Part shown: piece after piece, positions 7,042 to 8,012 of the stretch
Numbering within the stretch: the first letter of the stretch is position 1
Layout of the letters: every line of letters begins with the position of its first letter
NCBI GenBank assembly: GCA_903921135.1
Contig: CAIXOY010000372.1
Coordinates: 1-8,012, forward strand
Reading direction: 5' to 3'
Length of the DNA stretch: 8,012 nt
Source: an uncultured Gammaproteobacteria bacterium
GTDB taxonomy: Bacteria; Pseudomonadota; Gammaproteobacteria; Pseudomonadales; UBA5518
Translations under genes and position numbers: made by a program
The notes under the pieces: model-generated
What the model was told of the DNA's origin: nothing
What the model saw: the letters and a program-made list of their open reading frames with translations, nothing else
Databases searched by the model: none

Positions 7042-7596
7042 TCAGGCGGGTCCAGCCTGTCGCAGCCAGTCACGGGCAAGTGCGAGCGCGGCGATGCTGC
7101 GTGCTTCTACGAGATCCCCGCTGACGACCAGGTCGAACAGTCGCGAGAGCGGGTAACTGTGGATCGTTGGGGCCTCGTGTTCGTCCCCGGCCGCATCGGC
7201 CGGGCTGAGACCCGTGGCCACGCACACGGACACCGAATGTTCGAGGTGCGAGGGCACCACCCGGAGCGTCTGCAGCTGCACAACGTGCGCGGCGGTGTAG
7301 CCTGTTTCCTCGGATAATTCGCGCCTTGCGGCATCCTCGACGCTCTCTTGCGGGCCTACGCCACCCATCGGAAGGCCCAGGGAATAGGCGTGGACACCCG
7401 CAGAGTACTCATCGACCAGAATCACGCGATCTTCGTCCAGCATTGCCACCACGGCAACGGCGCGGTGCCCGCCATCCCGCAGTCGCTCGGCGCGGAGTTC
7501 CGCGCCATCACGGAAGCGGAGTACGCGTTCCTCCACCTCGAAATGACGAGTGCGTGCGAGTGTTCTCTCCGATACGACGATCGGCTTGTGCCGCAT
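7042..7596 (-). CDS. nudE: Nudix hydrolase, NudE-like (ADP-sugar / dinucleotide pyrophosphatase)
   Basis: 184 residues; E. coli NudE has 186. The complete Nudix box G-x5-E-x7-REL-x-EE-x-G-Y spans residues 78-100: Gly78, Glu84, Arg92-Glu93-Leu94, Glu96-Glu97, Gly99. These glutamates bind the divalent metals for hydrolysis of the pyrophosphate bond. Regions outside the box also resemble NudE from memory: the N-terminal RTLARTRHFEVEE, EYSAGVHAYSLG before the box, PSHLEHSVSV after it, and EARSIAALALARDWL near the C-terminus. NudE hydrolyses ADP-ribose, NADH and Ap3A-type nucleotides in the cytoplasm. The Leu-Pro before the box (LGLPMGG) is also seen in ADP-ribose pyrophosphatases (NudF), which is the alternative. 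The start at 7596-7594 has GGGG about 8 bases upstream. It lies upstream of the receptor on the same strand with a 112-base gap, so co-transcription is possible but not shown. Confidence 0.87.
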   Translation of the reverse strand: MRHKPIVVSERTLARTRHFEVEERVLRFRDGAELRAERLRDGGHRAVAVVAMLDEDRVILVDEYSAGVHAYSLGLPMGGVGPQESVEDAARRELSEETGYTAAHVVQLQTLRVVPSHLEHSVSVCVATGLSPADAAGDEHEAPTIHSYPLSRLFDLVVSGDLVEARSIAALALARDWLRQAGPA

Positions 7597-7626
7597 GTGG
7601 CAACCCCGTGCGGTGGTTTCGCGGGC

Positions 7627-7655
7627 ACTATGGTGGCACCTTGAGCGCCTGTTAC
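7627..7655 (-). promoter_or_regulatory. Possible promoter of nudE
   Basis: On the minus strand, GTAACA (7655-7650) and CATAGT (7632-7627) are separated by 17 bases. Each matches 4 of 6 positions of the sigma-70 -35 and -10 consensus, and they lie about 30-60 bases before the nudE ATG. In GC-rich DNA this could arise by chance. Confidence 0.25.
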
Positions 7656-8012
7656 CTGTCTTTGGAAAGGTTTTTGGCCCGTGTGTCGGGGTCGATGCTT
7701 GTCACAGCTCCACCGAGATTGTCGATATGCGCATCCTCACCGATACCCTGCGATTCCCCGAGGGCCCGATTGCGCTGGAAGATGGCTCCGTGCTCGTTGT
7801 CGAGATCGCCCGAGCCGTCCTGCAGGTAGACCCGCAGCGGCTTGTTCGGTGTCTTGCGGATCATCGCGTGGTAGGCATGCCCGCCGCGAATGTTGGTGAA
7901 GCTCCCCACATGGCTCAGCACCTTGCGGAACGAGTCCGGTTTCTCCCACGCGACTGTGAACGCACAGATTCCGCCCGAGCTGATGCCGCAGATGGCCCGG
8001 CGCTCCGGGTCG
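7652..8012 (-). CDS. Truncated putative esterase (PF00756-type alpha/beta hydrolase) with a foreign C-terminal tail
   Basis: The frame enters from the right edge and runs to the TAA at 7654-7652. The first 75 visible codons (to 7787) read as the central part of an esterase D / enterochelin esterase-like hydrolase. They contain the nucleophile elbow GISSGG (Ser is the predicted nucleophile, codons near 7976-7987), VLSHVGSFTNIRGGHAY, RVYLQDGSGDLDNEHG and, in that last motif, the likely acid residue. In intact homologues DNEHG is followed by NWPLAN and, further on, a GGHSxxHGG segment with the catalytic His. Here it is followed by 45 residues (AIFQRNRALG onward) that are only the antisense of the SMP-30 start. 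The catalytic His and about 100 residues are missing, so the product is probably inactive. Family assignment is strong; whether the truncation is real or an artefact is open. Confidence 0.85.
   Translation of the reverse strand, partial: DPERRAICGISSGGICAFTVAWEKPDSFRKVLSHVGSFTNIRGGHAYHAMIRKTPNKPLRVYLQDGSGDLDNEHGAIFQRNRALGESQGIGEDAHIDNLGGAVTSIDPDTRAKNLSKDR
7727..7813 (+). pseudogene. N-terminal stub of an SMP-30/gluconolactonase-family gene
   Basis: From the ATG at 7727 the first 29 codons read as the start of an SMP-30/gluconolactonase/LRE-like protein: FPEGPIALEDGS (10-21) followed by VLVVEIAR (22-29). This is the first blade of the six-bladed propeller, including the Glu (FPEGP) that binds the catalytic metal in this family. 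Intact members have roughly 280-320 residues. After Arg29 the frame stays open to the right edge, but that sequence is the exact antisense of an esterase gene and should not be read as propeller. The gene is therefore cut at about 7787-7813. The family hydrolyses lactones in the cytoplasm or periplasm. No strong ribosome site precedes the ATG. Recognition rests on a short segment, so confidence is moderate. Confidence 0.68.
7787..7813. other. Head-to-head gene junction (inversion breakpoint or chimera)
   Basis: On the plus strand these bases encode the SMP-30 motif SVLVVEIAR; on the minus strand, with the same codon boundaries, they encode the esterase motif SGDLDNEHG. To the left only SMP-30 is recognisable, to the right only esterase. 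The join therefore lies within this shared stretch of at most about 27 bases, as expected from recombination or template switching at inverted microhomology. Confidence 0.65.

Noticed and set aside
7814..8012. Continuation of the SMP-30 frame to the right edge (starting AVLQVDP)
   Set aside because: It faintly resembles propeller sequence, but the opposite strand is an unmistakable esterase with nucleophile elbow and conserved motifs; the plus-strand reading is its antisense.

Overview
The window looks like GC-rich chromosomal DNA from a Gram-negative, aerobic, probably marine or soil gammaproteobacterium (organism inferred, not proven). The reasons are an outer-membrane TonB-dependent receptor with signal peptide, a NudE-type Nudix hydrolase, a cytochrome P450 and several short-chain dehydrogenases, all with strong GC bias at third codon positions. 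No rRNA, tRNA, transposase, phage gene or CRISPR array is visible. The DNA is densely coding and no gap exceeds about 150 bases.

Layout. 1-1582 (minus) is a secreted zinc peptidase of the glutamate carboxypeptidase II / M28B family, cut by the left edge. After a 103-base divergent gap come, on the plus strand, a cytochrome P450 (1686-3050) and an SDR oxidoreductase (3094-3882), a likely two-gene operon. A 51-base convergent gap holds two hairpins, one abutting each stop codon. On the minus strand follow, read right to left, nudE (7596-7042), a TonB-dependent receptor (6929-4677) and a second SDR (4659-3934). The receptor and second SDR are 17 bases apart and probably co-transcribed. At the right end an SMP-30/gluconolactonase-like gene begins on the plus strand (7727). 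After about 29 codons it runs, in the antisense direction, into the middle of an esterase gene on the minus strand (8012-7787).

How the genes may work together (inference): the receptor imports a scarce, bulky, probably hydrophobic or conjugated compound. The P450 oxidises it, the two SDRs interconvert alcohol and keto groups, and the esterase and lactonase families would cleave esters or lactones. The substrate cannot be read from the sequence. The peptidase and NudE have no obvious place in such a pathway.

The two points most worth a second look are (i) the head-to-head junction at 7787-7813, where two unrelated conserved motifs share the same about 27 bases on opposite strands and both genes are truncated, which suggests an inversion at microhomology or an assembly/amplification chimera; and (ii) the P450, which lacks the usual acid/threonine pair of the I-helix and has Ala in place of the last Gly of the haem loop.
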